DNA of 64,000 nucleotides from positions 248,001-312,000 of the forward strand of contig NZ_CP014168.1 in the NCBI RefSeq assembly GCF_001717955.1, read 5' to 3'. This DNA is from Sphingomonas panacis. GTDB taxonomy: Bacteria; Pseudomonadota; Alphaproteobacteria; Sphingomonadales; Sphingomonadaceae. Shown piece by piece: positions 25,778 through 34,719 of this stretch; position 1 is the first letter of the stretch, and each line of letters opens with the position of its first letter. Below the pieces are notes generated by a model. The model ran no database searches. It worked only from the letters and a program-made list of their open reading frames with translations, and was not told the origin of the DNA. The position numbers were made by a program, and so were the translations under genes.

Positions 25778-27571
25778 ATGAGCCACACGCCCCCCAAACT
25801 CCGCAGCCGCGCCTGGTTCGACAACCCGGACAATATCGACATGACCGCGCTCTATCTCGAGCGCTATCTCAATTTCGGGCTGAGCCTGGAAGAACTGCAG
25901 TCGGGCCGGCCGATCATCGGCATCGCCCAGACCGGGTCCGACCTCTCGCCCTGCAACCGCCATCACCTCGTCCTCGCCGAGCGCGTTCGCGAGGGCATCC
26001 GCGAGATGGGCGGCATCGCCATCGAATTCCCGGTCCATCCGATCCAGGAAACCGGCAAGCGCCCGACGGCGGGCCTCGACCGCAACCTCTCCTATCTCGG
26101 CCTCGTCGAGCTGCTCTACGGCTATCCGCTCGACGGCGTGGTGCTGACGATCGGCTGCGACAAGACCACGCCTGCCTGCCTGATGGCGGCGGCGACCGTG
26201 AACATCCCGGCGATCGCTCTGTCGGTCGGGCCGATGCTCAACGGCTGGCACAAGGGCGAGCGCACCGGCTCGGGCACGATCGTTTGGAAGGCGCGGCAGA
26301 TGCTCGCCGCCGGCGAGATCGACAATGCCGAGTTCATCCGCCTCGTCGCCTCGTCAGCGCCGTCGACCGGCTATTGCAACACGATGGGCACCGCGACGAC
26401 GATGAACTCGCTCACCGAAGCGCTCGGCATGTCGCTGCCCGGCTCGGCGGCGATCCCCGCGCCCTATCGTGACCGTCAGGAAGTCGCCTATCGCACCGGC
26501 CGGCGCATCGTCGAGATGGTCGCCGAGGATCTCAAGCCCTCCGACATCCTCACGCGCGATGCGTTCGAGAACGCCATCGTCGTCAATTCGGCGATCGGCG
26601 GATCGACCAACGCGCCGATCCATCTGTCGGCGATCGCGCGCCACGTCGGCGTCGAGCTGCCGATCGATACCTGGCAGGAGAAGGGCCACAAGGTGCCGCT
26701 GCTGGTCAACCTCCAGCCTGCCGGCGAATATCTCGGCGAGGATTTCTACCGTGCCGGCGGCGTGCCCGCCGTCACCGCGCAGCTCATCGGCCAGGGGTTG
26801 ATCCACGAGGGCGCGCTCACCGTCAACGGCAAGACGATGGGCGACAATTGCCGCGACGCGATCATTGAGGACGAGAAGGTGATCCGCCCGTTCGAGCAGC
26901 CGCTCGTCGAGGAAGCCGGCTTCATCGTGTTGCGCGGCAATCTGTTCGATTCGGCGATCATGAAGACCAGCGTGATCTCGCCCGAGTTCCGCGACCGCTA
27001 CCTCTCGAACCCCGAAGACCCCGAGGCGTTCGAAGGCCCGGCGGTGGTGTTCGACGGCCCCGAGGATTATCATCACCGCATCGACGATCCCGCCACCGGT
27101 ATCACGCCTGAGACGTTGCTGTTCATGCGCGGCGCCGGCCCGATCGGCTATCCCGGCGCGGCCGAGGTGGTCAACATGCGTCCGCCGTCGTACCTCATCA
27201 CCGAGGGCGTTCATGCGCTGCCGTGCATCGGCGACGGTCGCCAGTCGGGCACGTCGGGCAGCCCGTCGATCCTCAACGCCTCGCCCGAGGCGGCGGCGAT
27301 GGGTGGCCTCGCGCTGATCCGCACCGGCGACCGCGTCCGCATCGATCTCGACAAGCGTTCGGCCAACGTGCTGATCTCCGACGCGGAACTGGCGGAGCGC
27401 CGCGCCGCGCTGACGGCGGAAGGCGGTTTCAAATACCCCGCCTCGCAGACGCCGTGGCAGGAGATCCAGCGTTCGGTGGTCGGCCAGATGGAAACCGGCG
27501 CGATCCTCGAAGGTGCCGAAAAGTACCAGCGCATCGCCCAGACCAAGGGCCTGCCGCGCGACAACCATTGA
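25778..27571 (+). CDS. IlvD/Edd-family sugar-acid dehydratase (arabonate/galactonate type)
   Basis: A 597-residue dehydratase of the IlvD/Edd family with Fe-S cysteines in [25 protein letters not shown] and [15 protein letters not shown]. Family members of this length act on L-arabonate, D-xylonate, D-galactonate or L-fuconate, producing the 2-keto-3-deoxy acid. The ATG at 25778 has GGGAA six bases upstream and gives the family N-terminus ([13 protein letters not shown]); an earlier in-frame start at 25712 lies in the promoter gap. It uses the same chemistry that DgoD (enolase superfamily) performs in E. coli, so it probably supplies dgoK and, for pentoses, the downstream dehydratase/dehydrogenase branch. 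Confidence 0.93.
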   Translation: MSHTPPKLRSRAWFDNPDNIDMTALYLERYLNFGLSLEELQSGRPIIGIAQTGSDLSPCNRHHLVLAERVREGIREMGGIAIEFPVHPIQETGKRPTAGLDRNLSYLGLVELLYGYPLDGVVLTIGCDKTTPACLMAAATVNIPAIALSVGPMLNGWHKGERTGSGTIVWKARQMLAAGEIDNAEFIRLVASSAPSTGYCNTMGTATTMNSLTEALGMSLPGSAAIPAPYRDRQEVAYRTGRRIVEMVAEDLKPSDILTRDAFENAIVVNSAIGGSTNAPIHLSAIARHVGVELPIDTWQEKGHKVPLLVNLQPAGEYLGEDFYRAGGVPAVTAQLIGQGLIHEGALTVNGKTMGDNCRDAIIEDEKVIRPFEQPLVEEAGFIVLRGNLFDSAIMKTSVISPEFRDRYLSNPEDPEAFEGPAVVFDGPEDYHHRIDDPATGITPETLLFMRGAGPIGYPGAAEVVNMRPPSYLITEGVHALPCIGDGRQSGTSGSPSILNASPEAAAMGGLALIRTGDRVRIDLDKRSANVLISDAELAERRAALTAEGGFKYPASQTPWQEIQRSVVGQMETGAILEGAEKYQRIAQTKGLPRDNH

Positions 27572-27590
27572 TGTGACGCCGCTCCCCGCA

Positions 27591-27623
27591 CCCGTCCGGC
27601 CCGGCGCAGCCGGGTGGGACGGG
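27591..27623 (+). other. Intercistronic hairpin in sugar operon
   Basis: CCCGTCC and GGACGGG form the outer stem and GCCCGGC/GCCGGGT an inner stem around a GCA loop. It lies in the 114-base gap between the dehydratase and aldehyde dehydrogenase genes. It lacks a T-run; partial attenuation or mRNA stabilisation are both possible. Confidence 0.45.
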
Positions 27624-27685
27624 TGAGGGTGACGCGATCGCACACGCCTACCATATCCCCTATTCCCCCATCCGGAGACATCATC

Positions 27686-29263
27686 ATGTATAACGGAGCC
27701 ATTCTGATTGGCGCGAGCGAAAGCCGCAGCGCCGATACCTTCAACGCGATCAACCCCGCGACCGGCGAAAGCGGCGATGTCGCGTTCAGCAACGCCGGCC
27801 CCGCCGACGTCGCCAAGGCGACCACGCTCGCGGCCGAAGCCTTCCAGACCTTCTCGACGCTGAGCCTCGAAGCGCGCGCGACCTTCATCGAGACCGTCGC
27901 CGCCAACATCCTCGCGATCAAGGACGATCTCGTCGCCACCGCGATGGCCGAGACGGCCCTCCCCAAGCCGCGCCTCGAAGGCGAGACCGGCCGCACCGTC
28001 GGCCAGCTCCGCATGTTCGCGACCGAGGTCCGTGCAGGTCTGTGGCTCGACGCGACGATCGATCCGGCCATGCCCGATCGCGCGCCGCTGCCGCGCGCCG
28101 ATCTGCGTCGCCTCAACGTCGCGCTCGGCCCCGTCGCGGTGTTCGGCGCGTCGAACTTCCCGCTCGCCTTCTCGGTCGCCGGTGGTGACACTGCGGCGGC
28201 GTTCGCGGCGGGCTGCCCGGTCGTCGTCAAGGGCCATCCCGCGCATCCCGGCACCGGCGAACTGGTCGCCCGCGCGATCCAGCAGGCGGTCGCATCGTGC
28301 GGCCTGCCCGAAGGCGTGTTCTCGTACCTGCCCGGCACCACCAACGAACTCGGCGGCGCCCTCGTTGCCGATCCGCGCATCAAGGCGGTCGGCTTCACCG
28401 GCTCGCGCGGCGGTGGTCTCGCGCTCGTCAAGATCGCCAACCAGCGCGACGAGCCGATCCCGGTCTATGCCGAAATGTCGAGCATCAACCCGGTCGTGCT
28501 TCTGCCCGGCGCGCTCGCGTCGCGCGCCGAAGCGCTCGGCCCCGCTTTCGTCGGTTCGCTGACGATGGGCGCCGGCCAGTTCTGCACCAACCCCGGCCTC
28601 GTCATCGCGATCGACGGCCCCGATCTCGAAACCTTCGTCGCCTCCGCTGCCAAGGCGCTGACCGCGGCGCAGCCCGCCGTCATGCTCACCCCCGGCATCC
28701 ACGCCAGCTTCGAGCGCGGCGTCGAGGAACTGGCCAGCCACGCGGCCGTCACCACGGTCGCGCGCGGCTGTGTCGGCGAGGGCGTCAACCAGGCGGTCGG
28801 CGCGCTGTTCACCACCGAGGCGGCGAAGTTCGAAGCCGACGTGGCGCTGTCGCATGAAGTGTTCGGCTCCTCGTCGATCCTCGTGCGCTGCAAGGACATT
28901 GCGGAGATCAAGGCGGTCATCGCCAATCTCGAAGGTCAGCTCACCGCGACCATCCAGAGCGAAGCGAGCGACAATGATGCCGCCGCCGAGCTGCTGCCCG
29001 CGCTGCAGGCCAAGGTCGGCCGCATTCTGTTCAACGGCTGGCCGACCGGCGTGGAAGTGACTCATGCGATGGTGCATGGCGGCCCCTTCCCCTCGACCTC
29101 GGACGGTCGCAGCACCTCGGTCGGCACGCTGGCGATGGCGCGCTTCCTCCGCCCGGTCTGCTTCCAGGATACGCCCGACGCGCTGCTGCCGGCACCGCTC
29201 CAGGCGGCGAACCCGTGGGGCATCACCCGCCGCGTGAACGGCGCGCTGGAGCAGGCCAAATGA
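27686..29263 (+). CDS. Alpha-ketoglutaric semialdehyde dehydrogenase-type ALDH
   Basis: A 525-residue aldehyde dehydrogenase of the long subgroup that oxidises 2,5-dioxopentanoate (alpha-ketoglutaric semialdehyde) to 2-oxoglutarate. The catalytic Cys is residue 300 in GAGQFCTNPG, with the fold signatures VFGASNFPLAFSVAGGDTA and GFTGSRGGG. The C-terminal NGWPTGVEVTHAMVHGGPFP is characteristic of this subgroup. The ATG at 27686 has GGAG nine bases upstream. Its presence shows that the cluster feeds the TCA cycle, as in non-phosphorylative L-arabinose or D-galactarate oxidation, in addition to the phosphorylative DgoK/DgoA branch. Confidence 0.93.
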   Translation: MYNGAILIGASESRSADTFNAINPATGESGDVAFSNAGPADVAKATTLAAEAFQTFSTLSLEARATFIETVAANILAIKDDLVATAMAETALPKPRLEGETGRTVGQLRMFATEVRAGLWLDATIDPAMPDRAPLPRADLRRLNVALGPVAVFGASNFPLAFSVAGGDTAAAFAAGCPVVVKGHPAHPGTGELVARAIQQAVASCGLPEGVFSYLPGTTNELGGALVADPRIKAVGFTGSRGGGLALVKIANQRDEPIPVYAEMSSINPVVLLPGALASRAEALGPAFVGSLTMGAGQFCTNPGLVIAIDGPDLETFVASAAKALTAAQPAVMLTPGIHASFERGVEELASHAAVTTVARGCVGEGVNQAVGALFTTEAAKFEADVALSHEVFGSSSILVRCKDIAEIKAVIANLEGQLTATIQSEASDNDAAAELLPALQAKVGRILFNGWPTGVEVTHAMVHGGPFPSTSDGRSTSVGTLAMARFLRPVCFQDTPDALLPAPLQAANPWGITRRVNGALEQAK

Positions 29264-30234
29264 TCCGCTCGCTCGTCCAGTTCGCCGAAGGCGATACGCG
29301 CGGCGTCGCCGCGCTCGACGAGAGCGGCGCGGCGCGGCGTGTGGTCGGCGCGACCACCACGCTCGCGCTCGCGCGGCAGGCGATCGCGGCGGGCACCAGC
29401 CTCGCCGCCGCCGCCGAAGCCGCGCTCGGCGACGCGATCGACTTGGGCGCCGTGCGGTTGCTCTCGCCCATCGACCATGAAGATCCCGCGCACACGCTCG
29501 TCAGCGGCACCGGCCTGACGCATCTCGGCTCGGCGGAAGGCCGCGACAAGATGCACAAGGCCGCCGCGGATTCGCAGACCGATTCGATGAAGATGTTCCT
29601 GATGGGCGTCGAGGGCGGCAAGCCCGCCGAGGGCGCGGTGGGCGCGCAGCCCGAGTGGTTCTACAAGGGCGACGGCGGCATCCTCGTCGATCCCGGCGCC
29701 CCCCTCACCATGCCCGCCTTCGCCGAGGATGGCGGTGAGGAACCCGAGATCGCCGGCATCTACGTGATCGACGCGAACGGCGCCCCCGTCCGGCTCGGCT
29801 TCGCGCTCGGTAACGAATTTTCCGATCACGTCACCGAACGCGGCAATTACCTCTGGCTCGCGCATTCCAAGCTGCGTCAGGCCGCGCTCGCACCCGAACT
29901 GCGGCTCGGCGATCTGCCCGAGGACGTGCGCGGCACCAGCCGGATCGTGCGCGACGGCGAAGTGCTGTGGGAAAAGCCGTTCGTCTCGGGAGAGGCGAAC
30001 ATGTCGCACAGCCTCGCCAATCTCGAACATCACCATTTCAAGTACGACGGCTTCCTCCGCCCCGGCGATCTGCACGTCCACTTCTTCGGCACCGCGACCC
30101 TGTCCTTCTCGGACGGCATCCGCACTGAAGTCGGCGACGTGTTCGAGGTCGAGGCCGACGCCTTCCTGCTGCCGGTGCGCAACCCGCTCGCGCGTGCCAC
30201 CGCAACCGGCATCGCCAAAGTCCGTAGCCTGTGA
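29260..30234 (+). CDS. FAH-family protein (AraD1-type)
   Basis: A 324-residue member of the fumarylacetoacetate hydrolase superfamily in the AraD1-like group. Family-like stretches are HTLVSGTGLTHLGSAEGRD, FALGNEFSDHVTE and DLHVHFFGTATLSFSDGI. FAH-fold proteins in archaeal and bacterial arabinose pathways dehydrate 2-keto-3-deoxyarabonate to alpha-ketoglutaric semialdehyde, which is exactly the substrate of the preceding gene. No DHDPS-type dehydratase is present, so this is the best candidate for that step. The start overlaps the ALDH stop (ATGA). Confidence 0.88.
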   Translation: MIRSLVQFAEGDTRGVAALDESGAARRVVGATTTLALARQAIAAGTSLAAAAEAALGDAIDLGAVRLLSPIDHEDPAHTLVSGTGLTHLGSAEGRDKMHKAAADSQTDSMKMFLMGVEGGKPAEGAVGAQPEWFYKGDGGILVDPGAPLTMPAFAEDGGEEPEIAGIYVIDANGAPVRLGFALGNEFSDHVTERGNYLWLAHSKLRQAALAPELRLGDLPEDVRGTSRIVRDGEVLWEKPFVSGEANMSHSLANLEHHHFKYDGFLRPGDLHVHFFGTATLSFSDGIRTEVGDVFEVEADAFLLPVRNPLARATATGIAKVRSL

Positions 30235-31160
30235 GCGACGGACTGAAGCTCGGGCTGGTCGGGCTCGGCAAGATCGCGCGCGACCAGCACCTGCCCGCGA
30301 TCGCCAGGACCGACGGGATCGATCTCGTCGCGGTCGCCAGCCGCAACGCCAAGGGTGATGGCGTCGCCAACTACACCGATCTCGCCGCGATGCTGGCGGG
30401 GTCGCCCGAGCTGAACGCGATCGTCCTGTGCCAGCCGCCGCAGGCCCGGTTCGAGGCGGCGGTGACGGCGCTTTCGGCGGGCAAGCACGTCTTCCTCGAA
30501 AAGCCACCCGGGGCGACGGTGTCCGAAGTCGAGGCGCTGATCGCGCTCGCCCGCACGCAGGGCGTCAGCCTGTTCGCAAGCTGGCACTCGCGCTATGCCG
30601 CCGCCGTCGCCGCCGCGCGCGACTGGATCGCGCAGACGACGATCCGCAGCATCGCGATCTCGTGGAAGGAAGATGTCCGCCACTGGCACCCCGGCCAGCC
30701 GTGGATCTGGGAAGCGGGCGGGTTCGGCGTGTTCGATCCCGGCATCAACGCGCTGTCGATCCTGACCGAGATCGTGCCCGACCGGGTATCTTTGCTCGAC
30801 GCCACGCTCGAAGTGCCGTCGAACTGCCAGGCGCCGATCGGCGCGACGCTGATGATGCGGACCGGTTCGGGCGCGGCGATCGACACCGTGTTCGACTGGC
30901 GCCAGACCGGCCCGCAAAGCTGGGACATCACGGTCGAGACCGAGGCCGGCACGCTGCGGCTCGCCGAAGGCGGCAACCGCTGGTTCCTTGGCGATGCCGA
31001 GCAGCCGGCCGGGGCCGAGGAGGAATATCCCGCGATGTACCGCCGCTTCGTCGATATCGCCGCACGCAATGAGATCGACGTCGATCTCGCGCCGCTGCAA
31101 CTGGTCGCCGATGCATTCCTGTGCGGCCGCCACGTCGCCACGGAGGCGTTTCACGACTAA
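30231..31160 (+). CDS. Gfo/Idh/MocA-family sugar 1-dehydrogenase
   Basis: A 309-residue NAD(P)-dependent oxidoreductase with an N-terminal Rossmann motif (LGLVGLGKIARDQHLP), the family EKPPGATVSEVEALI, and a C-terminal domain with WKEDVRHWHPGQPWIWEAGG. Galactose dehydrogenases and L-arabinose 1-dehydrogenases of this family share that HWHPGQ-type segment. It would form the aldonolactone that the SMP-30 lactonase opens. It starts at a GTG that overlaps the previous stop (GTGA). D-galactose and L-arabinose differ only at C6, so one enzyme may serve both. Confidence 0.92.
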   Translation: MSDGLKLGLVGLGKIARDQHLPAIARTDGIDLVAVASRNAKGDGVANYTDLAAMLAGSPELNAIVLCQPPQARFEAAVTALSAGKHVFLEKPPGATVSEVEALIALARTQGVSLFASWHSRYAAAVAAARDWIAQTTIRSIAISWKEDVRHWHPGQPWIWEAGGFGVFDPGINALSILTEIVPDRVSLLDATLEVPSNCQAPIGATLMMRTGSGAAIDTVFDWRQTGPQSWDITVETEAGTLRLAEGGNRWFLGDAEQPAGAEEEYPAMYRRFVDIAARNEIDVDLAPLQLVADAFLCGRHVATEAFHD

Positions 31161-31182
31161 GCTGGAGGATCGGGAGGCGCGC

Positions 31183-31917
31183 TTGGATCGAGACACGGGT
31201 AACGAACCGGGCGCGCCCAAATCGGCGCTCCGCATCCACCAGACGATCGCCCGCGACCTCGGCATCGCCATCCTCAACGGAAGCCACCCGCCCGGCACGT
31301 TGTTCGAGGGCGAGATCGAAAGCGCCGGGCGGCTCCACGTCTCGCGCACCGCCTACCGCGAAGCGGTGCGAATCCTCGCCGCCAAAGGGCTGATCGAAAG
31401 CCGCCCCAAGGCCGGCACCCGCGTCACGCCGCGCGCGCGCTGGAACCTGCTTGATCCCGATCTGCTCGCCTGGATGTTCAGCGACGAGCCAGATCCCGAA
31501 TTCGTCCGCGACCTGTTCGAACTGCGCGGCATCATCGAACCCGCCGCCGCCGAACTCGCCGCGCTGCGCCGGACCGACGCGCACCTCGCCGAGCTCGCGG
31601 CGGCGCTCGAACAGATGCGCACGCACGGCCTGTCGACCACCGCCGGGCGCGCCGCCGACCAGCGCTTCCACAACGCCATCCTCGCCGCCGCGCACAATGC
31701 GGCGCTCGCCAGCCTCGCCGGCTCGGTCGGCGCGGCGGTGAGCTGGACCACCACCTTCAAGCACCGCAAACAGCGCCTGCCGCGCGATCCCATCGCCGAT
31801 CATGAAGCGGTACTGCTGGCGATCCGGGCCTCGGACGCGGTGCGCGCCCGCGAGACGATGCGCGCGCTGCTGGGGCACGCCCTCGCCGACATGGATTTGG
31901 CGCTACCGTCACGCTGA
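31183..31917 (+). CDS. FadR-type GntR regulator
   Basis: A 244-residue GntR-family regulator with a winged helix-turn-helix at the N-terminus (HQTIARDLGIAILNG, then HVSRTAYREAVRILAAKGL, then SRPKAGTRVTPR) and an FCD ligand-binding domain with RFHNAILAAAHN and IADHEAVLLAI. The TTG at 31183 is preferred because GGGAGG lies five to six bases upstream; the open frame extends further up inside the dehydrogenase gene and is not coding there. As last gene of the catabolic operon it is the likely sugar-acid-responsive repressor of both divergent operons. Confidence 0.88.
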   Translation: MDRDTGNEPGAPKSALRIHQTIARDLGIAILNGSHPPGTLFEGEIESAGRLHVSRTAYREAVRILAAKGLIESRPKAGTRVTPRARWNLLDPDLLAWMFSDEPDPEFVRDLFELRGIIEPAAAELAALRRTDAHLAELAAALEQMRTHGLSTTAGRAADQRFHNAILAAAHNAALASLAGSVGAAVSWTTTFKHRKQRLPRDPIADHEAVLLAIRASDAVRARETMRALLGHALADMDLALPSR

Positions 31918-32108
31918 AGGCATTTCGCAGGCCACCAGATGACAAATTTGTAATATATCATAACAAACGCCCGTCTGACCGCCCGACCCATTGGCAAGCG
32001 AGCCACTACAGCGTATCCATCCGTTTTGGATGAGTTGAGTCGTGCGGGGGGGCGCGACCAACCGCTTTTTCCCAGTGCCGCGTATCACCGCAATGTAAGG
32101 GCTTGGGG

Positions 32109-32321
32109 TTGGCTTTAATTCTGATTTCGATCGGCGCGGCCTTCGTGATCGCGTTCGTGGCATATGCCGTATACCTGCGCCGTCGCGACGCGGCCGCGCG
32201 ACGCGCGTGGGAAGCGCATTGCAACGAACAGGCACTCGCCAACAATGCCGCACTCGCCGCACGTCGCGCTGCCATGCGTCCAGAAACCGCAGTCATGAAC
32301 GACGCTACGGTTGATCCATAA
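32109..32321 (+). CDS. Small single-pass membrane protein, hypothetical
   Basis: A possible 70-residue protein with one N-terminal membrane helix (LALILISIGAAFVIAFVAYA) followed by a basic stop-transfer RRRD and a hydrophilic Ala/Arg-rich tail. The TTG at 32109 has AAGGG seven bases upstream, a better fit than the TTG at 32103. No family is recognised. It lies between the sugar cluster and the convergent tRNA. The strong hydrophobic/positive pattern argues for a real gene, but the rare start codon lowers confidence. Confidence 0.5.
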   Translation: MALILISIGAAFVIAFVAYAVYLRRRDAAARRAWEAHCNEQALANNAALAARRAAMRPETAVMNDATVDP

Positions 32322-32370
32322 ATCCGAAATCGGCCGCAGCGTGCGGCCATGTCATCAGCCGCGTGGCGGC

Positions 32371-32446
32371 TGGTGGAGCTGAGCGGAATCGAACCGCTGG
32401 CCTCTGCAGTGCGATTGCAGCGCTCTCCCATCTGAGCTACAGCCCC
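32371..32446 (-). tRNA. tRNA-Ala (anticodon CGC)
   Basis: Read on the minus strand, 76 bases fold as a cloverleaf. The acceptor GGGGCTG pairs with CAGCTCC, the D-arm is GCTC...GAGC, the anticodon stem CTGCA/TGCAG carries loop ATCGCAC, the T-arm is AGCGG-TTCGATT-CCGCT, and the terminal CCA is encoded. Anticodon positions 34-36 read CGC, decoding the alanine codon GCG, which is frequent in this genome. Confidence 0.95.
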
Positions 32447-32702
32447 GTGCCACACCGTGGATGCGGGAACACGCCTGTAGCCGCCCTTTTCCGGTGATGC
32501 AACGCCCGCCAGATCAAATTTTCGCCGTCGGATCGCTGCCCGAACGCTGCGGTGAGCCGCGCCTGTGCTGCGTCGGCGCGTGGCCCGGACCTGCGCTTGC
32601 GTTGGAACAATCGCCGCGCTCATCCCTTCTTTGCAGGCAACCGACAGGCAGGCGCCAAGGCCGCCGCCGGTCGCAGCAGGACCGTCTCAGGAGGACGCCA
32701 TC

Positions 32703-33710
32703 ATGGGTTACGACCGTTATCCCCAGAACAGAAGCGACGACTACAACCACAGCCCCGACCCGGACATCCAGGGCCGCGATTATGGCTCTGGCCGCGACTA
32801 CACCTATTCCAGCGCGCGCGACTATCAGGCCGCCGGCGCGTTCGACCGTGATCGCGGCGGATATCGCGGCGACTATGATCGCAACCGCGACTATGGCTAC
32901 GGCAACCGCGAGCAAGGCCGCGAGTTCGGTGGCCGGGACTTCGGCGGGCGCGGCTATCCGCGCGACCGCGGCAATGGCGGCGGCGGCGAATATCGCGGCA
33001 GCTATGGCAGCCACGGCCGCCGCTACACCGAAGCGGGCGGGCGCCACGCCGAGACCGGCGGACGCGACTATGGGCGCCAGCCGCAAGGGTATGATTACGA
33101 CGATCGCGGCTTCTTCGACCGCGCCGGCGACGAGGTCCGCTCGTGGTTCGGCGACGAGGAGGCCGAACGCCGCCGCGAGCTCGATTCGCGCTACGACGAT
33201 CGCAACGATCATTCGCATCAGGGCGCGTCCTATGGCCGCGATCAGGATTACCACCAGTGGCGCCGCGGCCAGATCGACGCGCTCGACCGCGACTACCACG
33301 AATATCGCACCGAAAACCGCTCGAAGTTCGAGAACGAGTTCGGCGCCTGGCGCACCGAGCGCCAGACCCAGCGTGGCGCGCTCTCCAAGGTCGAGGAGCA
33401 TTTCGAGGTGATCGGGTCGGACGGCCAGCATATCGGCACGGTCGACAAGGTGCGTGGCGACCGCATCATCCTCACCAAGAGCGATGCGAACGCCGGCGGC
33501 CATCATCACTCGATCCCGTCGCGCTGGATCGACTCGGTCGATGGCAAGCAGGTCACCGTCCGCAAGACCGCCGAGGAAGCCAAGGCGCACTGGCGCGACG
33601 AGGACCGCAATACCGCGTTCTTCAACGAAAGCGGCAATGATCGCGACGCGAACCGCACCGCCTCGACTCAGGACCGGTCGCTCAACCGCAGCTTCTCGGG
33701 CACGTACTAA
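32703..33710 (+). CDS. DUF2171 protein with Gly/Tyr/Arg-rich N-terminus
   Basis: A 335-residue protein in two parts. Residues 1 to about 140 are low-complexity, rich in Gly, Tyr, Arg and Asp (repeats such as GRDYG and NRDYGYG). A SWFGDEEAERRRELD motif follows. The C-terminal part (about 225-300) is a DUF2171 (PRC-barrel-like) domain, HFEVIGSDGQHIGTVDKVRG and IPSRWIDSVDGKQV. The ATG has AGGAGG nine bases upstream. The function of the family is unknown; the disordered, charged N-terminus could mediate assembly or binding to polyanions. A strong terminator follows. Confidence 0.85.
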   Translation: MGYDRYPQNRSDDYNHSPDPDIQGRDYGSGRDYTYSSARDYQAAGAFDRDRGGYRGDYDRNRDYGYGNREQGREFGGRDFGGRGYPRDRGNGGGGEYRGSYGSHGRRYTEAGGRHAETGGRDYGRQPQGYDYDDRGFFDRAGDEVRSWFGDEEAERRRELDSRYDDRNDHSHQGASYGRDQDYHQWRRGQIDALDRDYHEYRTENRSKFENEFGAWRTERQTQRGALSKVEEHFEVIGSDGQHIGTVDKVRGDRIILTKSDANAGGHHHSIPSRWIDSVDGKQVTVRKTAEEAKAHWRDEDRNTAFFNESGNDRDANRTASTQDRSLNRSFSGTY

Positions 33711-33756
33711 GGGCTATCCCGGCGCGACATCGCGCCGGGCCTGACCCCGAAAGACG

Positions 33757-33787
33757 GGCGGGTGCCGATCGCGGCGCCCGCCTTTTT
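33757..33787 (+). terminator. Rho-independent terminator after DUF2171 gene
   Basis: A 10-bp stem (GGCGGGTGCC with GGCGCCCGCC, loop GATCGC) is followed by TTTTT. A second hairpin without T-run (CCCGGCGCG/CGCGCCGGG, 33718-33739) precedes it. Confidence 0.88.
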
Positions 33788-33821
33788 CTTGTGCCGCACG
33801 CCCCTCCGTTCGTGGAATATC

Positions 33822-34604
33822 CTACCCCGCCAGCATCTTCTGCACCCGCGCCGAGACGCGCCGCGTCAGCCCGCGCGGCAGCAACCCGACCGATCCCGCC
33901 ATCGCCGCGTTCATCGCGCCTGACACCTTGATCGCCCGCCCCCGCGCCAGCGCGCGCATGCCATCGCGCACCACCGTCTCGGCATCGGCGGCGTTCTTCT
34001 CGAAGAACGCACTTGCGCCCATGCCCGCGATATCCGCGAACTCGGTCCGCGTCGGCCCGGGGCACAGCGCCGTCACGCGCACCCCGCTGGCGCGCACCTC
34101 CTCGTGCAGCGCTTCGGAGAAGCTCAGCACGAACGCCTTGGTCGCATAATAGACCGCCATCCCCGGCCCCGGCTGGAACGCGGCGGTGGAGGCGACATTG
34201 AGGATGCCGCCACGCCGCATCTTCACCATGCCGGGCAACACCGCATGAGCGAGTTCGACCAGCGCGCGGCAATTGAGATCGATCATTTCCGCCTGCACCG
34301 CGCCGTCGCCCTGCACGAATGCGCCGCGAACCCCGAAGCCGGCATTGTTGACGAGCGTGTTCACCGCCAGCCCGCGCGCGGCAATCTCGCGCATCAGCCC
34401 GGCGACCGCGCCGCTCGCGGCGAGATCGCACGCGATCACGTTGGCCGACACCCCCGTAGCGCGGATCTTAGCGGCCAGCGCTTCGAGCCGGTCGGCCCGC
34501 CGCGCGACCAGGATCACGTCATGCCCTTCCGCCGCCGCACGCTCGGCAAACAGCGCGCCGAGCCCCGCCGAGGCGCCGGTAATCAGCCAGGTATCGCGTG
34601 CCAT
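33822..34604 (-). CDS. Short-chain dehydrogenase/reductase
   Basis: A 260-residue SDR of the DltE/YqjQ-like group. The cofactor loop LITGASAGLGALFAERAA is followed by VILVARRADRLEALA, where the Arg pair after strand two favours NADP. NNAGFGVRGAF is present, and the active-site Ser and YxxxK are in NVASTAAFQPGPGMAVYYATKAFV. The start ATG at 34604 has GGAG about nine bases upstream. Divergent from the RSH gene. Substrate unknown. Confidence 0.88.
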   Translation of the reverse strand: MARDTWLITGASAGLGALFAERAAAEGHDVILVARRADRLEALAAKIRATGVSANVIACDLAASGAVAGLMREIAARGLAVNTLVNNAGFGVRGAFVQGDGAVQAEMIDLNCRALVELAHAVLPGMVKMRRGGILNVASTAAFQPGPGMAVYYATKAFVLSFSEALHEEVRASGVRVTALCPGPTRTEFADIAGMGASAFFEKNAADAETVVRDGMRALARGRAIKVSGAMNAAMAGSVGLLPRGLTRRVSARVQKMLAG

Positions 34605-34719
34605 CGCCGTCGTCTCCAGTGTCCCGAAACGTTGCAACAATCACACCATGCCGGAAAAGCCTATCGCGCCGATCAAGATTGTGTTGCCAATCCGCCCGTC
34701 ACGCCCCCATCTTACCGCC

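Noticed and set aside
26354..29077. 907-codon open frame on the minus strand
   Set aside because: It is antisense to the dehydratase and aldehyde dehydrogenase genes, both of which have intact active-site motifs. The composition (Arg/Asp/Gly/His-rich) is that of a shadow frame.
32600..32640. EcfG-type general stress promoter (GGAAC) upstream of the DUF2171 gene
   Set aside because: GGAAC is present, but no CGTT-like -10 element occurs at 16-18 bases. The match is too weak to report.
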